Shown piece by piece: positions 42,349-42,507 of a DNA stretch of 42,507 nucleotides. The notes under the pieces were generated by a model. The model ran no database searches, was not told where the DNA came from, and saw only the letters and a list, made by a program, of their open reading frames with translations. A program made the translations under genes and the position numbers. Numbering within the stretch: the stretch's first letter is position 1; each line of letters begins with the position of its first letter. Source of the stretch: Corynebacterium tuscaniense (GTDB taxonomy: Bacteria; Actinomycetota; Actinomycetes; Mycobacteriales; Mycobacteriaceae); contig NZ_VXKH01000010.1 in assembly GCF_008693065.1 (NCBI RefSeq), positions 1-42,507 on the forward strand. The letters are read 5' to 3'.

Positions 42349-42354
42349 AGACTA
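42349..42354 (-). promoter_or_regulatory. -10 box of a leaderless start (DUF4191)
   Basis: Minus-strand TAGTCT, 7 nt before ATG at 42341. It lies close to the IS30 end, so the IS may have brought or disturbed upstream elements. Confidence 0.45.
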
Positions 42355-42375
42355 CCCACCAGCACTGGGCCTTTC

Positions 42376-42410
42376 GAACTGGCGGATTCTAGCGTTCGTT
42401 GCAACGTTTC
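42376..42410 (-). mobile_element. Terminal region of an IS30-family insertion sequence
   Basis: Bases between the transposase stop and the DUF4191 promoter, including GTTGCAACGAACGCTAGAAT on the minus strand, look like the IS end. The exact outer base is not determined. Confidence 0.5.
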
Positions 42411-42507
42411 CTAGGTTCCGGTCAATCCTAGTAGTTCGGCCATGCGTTCTGCTGGGGTGTCGTAGTCCAGGGTCTTTCGCGGTCGATTGTTGAGTTTCAG
42501 GGCTACT
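42411..42507 (-). CDS. IS30-family transposase, C-terminal fragment (cut by window edge)
   Basis: The minus strand reads VALKLNNRPRKTLDYDTPAE then RMAELLGLTGT and a TAG stop at 42411-42413. LNxRPRKxLxYxTPxE is the hallmark C-terminus of IS30-family DDE transposases. Only 31 codons are inside the window; the rest lies beyond the right edge. Confidence 0.93.
   Translation of the reverse strand, partial: VALKLNNRPRKTLDYDTPAERMAELLGLTGT

Overview
The window is a chromosomal piece of a Corynebacterium species (Mycobacteriales). The evidence is gene content and order: glnA, glnA2, glnE, thrC, a bifunctional RNase HI/phosphatase, a coiled-coil zinc-ribbon protein, NIF3, ptpA, SURF1, DUF3052, aceE and an acyl carrier protein. 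This matches from memory the C. glutamicum and M. tuberculosis arrangement around glnA–ptpA–aceE. Many genes carry a TANNNT box 6-8 nt before the start codon and no ribosome binding site, which is the leaderless style common in this group. Both window ends lie inside transposase genes (IS3 family on the left, IS30 family on the right), so the piece looks like a contig that stopped at insertion sequences.

Left accessory part (1-9.3 kb): an IS3-family end sits directly against the 5'-truncated remainder of a Ser/Thr/Pro/Glu-rich surface protein. After it come an M20 carboxypeptidase, a two-gene unit of a DUF3558-type lipoprotein and a PPE-like Gly/Ala-rich protein, a beta-lactamase-fold serine hydrolase, a TRIC-type membrane protein, a small unknown protein, and an acyl carrier protein divergent from an alpha/beta hydrolase.

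Central core (9.3-24.3 kb): a Baeyer-Villiger-type flavin monooxygenase follows aceE (pyruvate dehydrogenase E1), which is divergent from DUF3052. Then come tRNA-Val(UAC), SURF1 and ptpA in one tight unit, and NIF3, the zinc-ribbon protein and RNase HI/phosphatase in another. The RNase P RNA gene and an RNB-family exoribonuclease follow, then a degenerate galactokinase-like GHMP protein, a small acidic protein, and a CYTH-CHAD protein.

Nitrogen/amino-acid part (24.3-32.1 kb): a DUF222-HNH protein of the kind often found in many copies, with an unusual hairpin-rich 3' flank and a DnaA-box-like inverted pair upstream. Then glnA2-glnE (glutamine synthetase paralogue and GS adenylyltransferase), thrC, and a 43-codon ORF.

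Right part (32.1-42.5 kb): a membrane-anchored S1 protease, two four-TM membrane proteins flanking a translationally coupled Nudix-GH25 pair, and a DUF4272 gene divergent from a CynX-type MFS transporter across a shared palindrome. The GlnE-regulated glnA follows, then an RDD membrane protein, a ThrE-type threonine/serine exporter, and a DUF4191 membrane protein, before the IS30 fragment. No CRISPR array, prophage or rRNA is seen. Most of the window is conserved core. The less explained parts are the PPE-like/DUF3558 pair, the Nudix-GH25 cassette, the DUF4272/MFS palindrome and the surroundings of the HNH gene.
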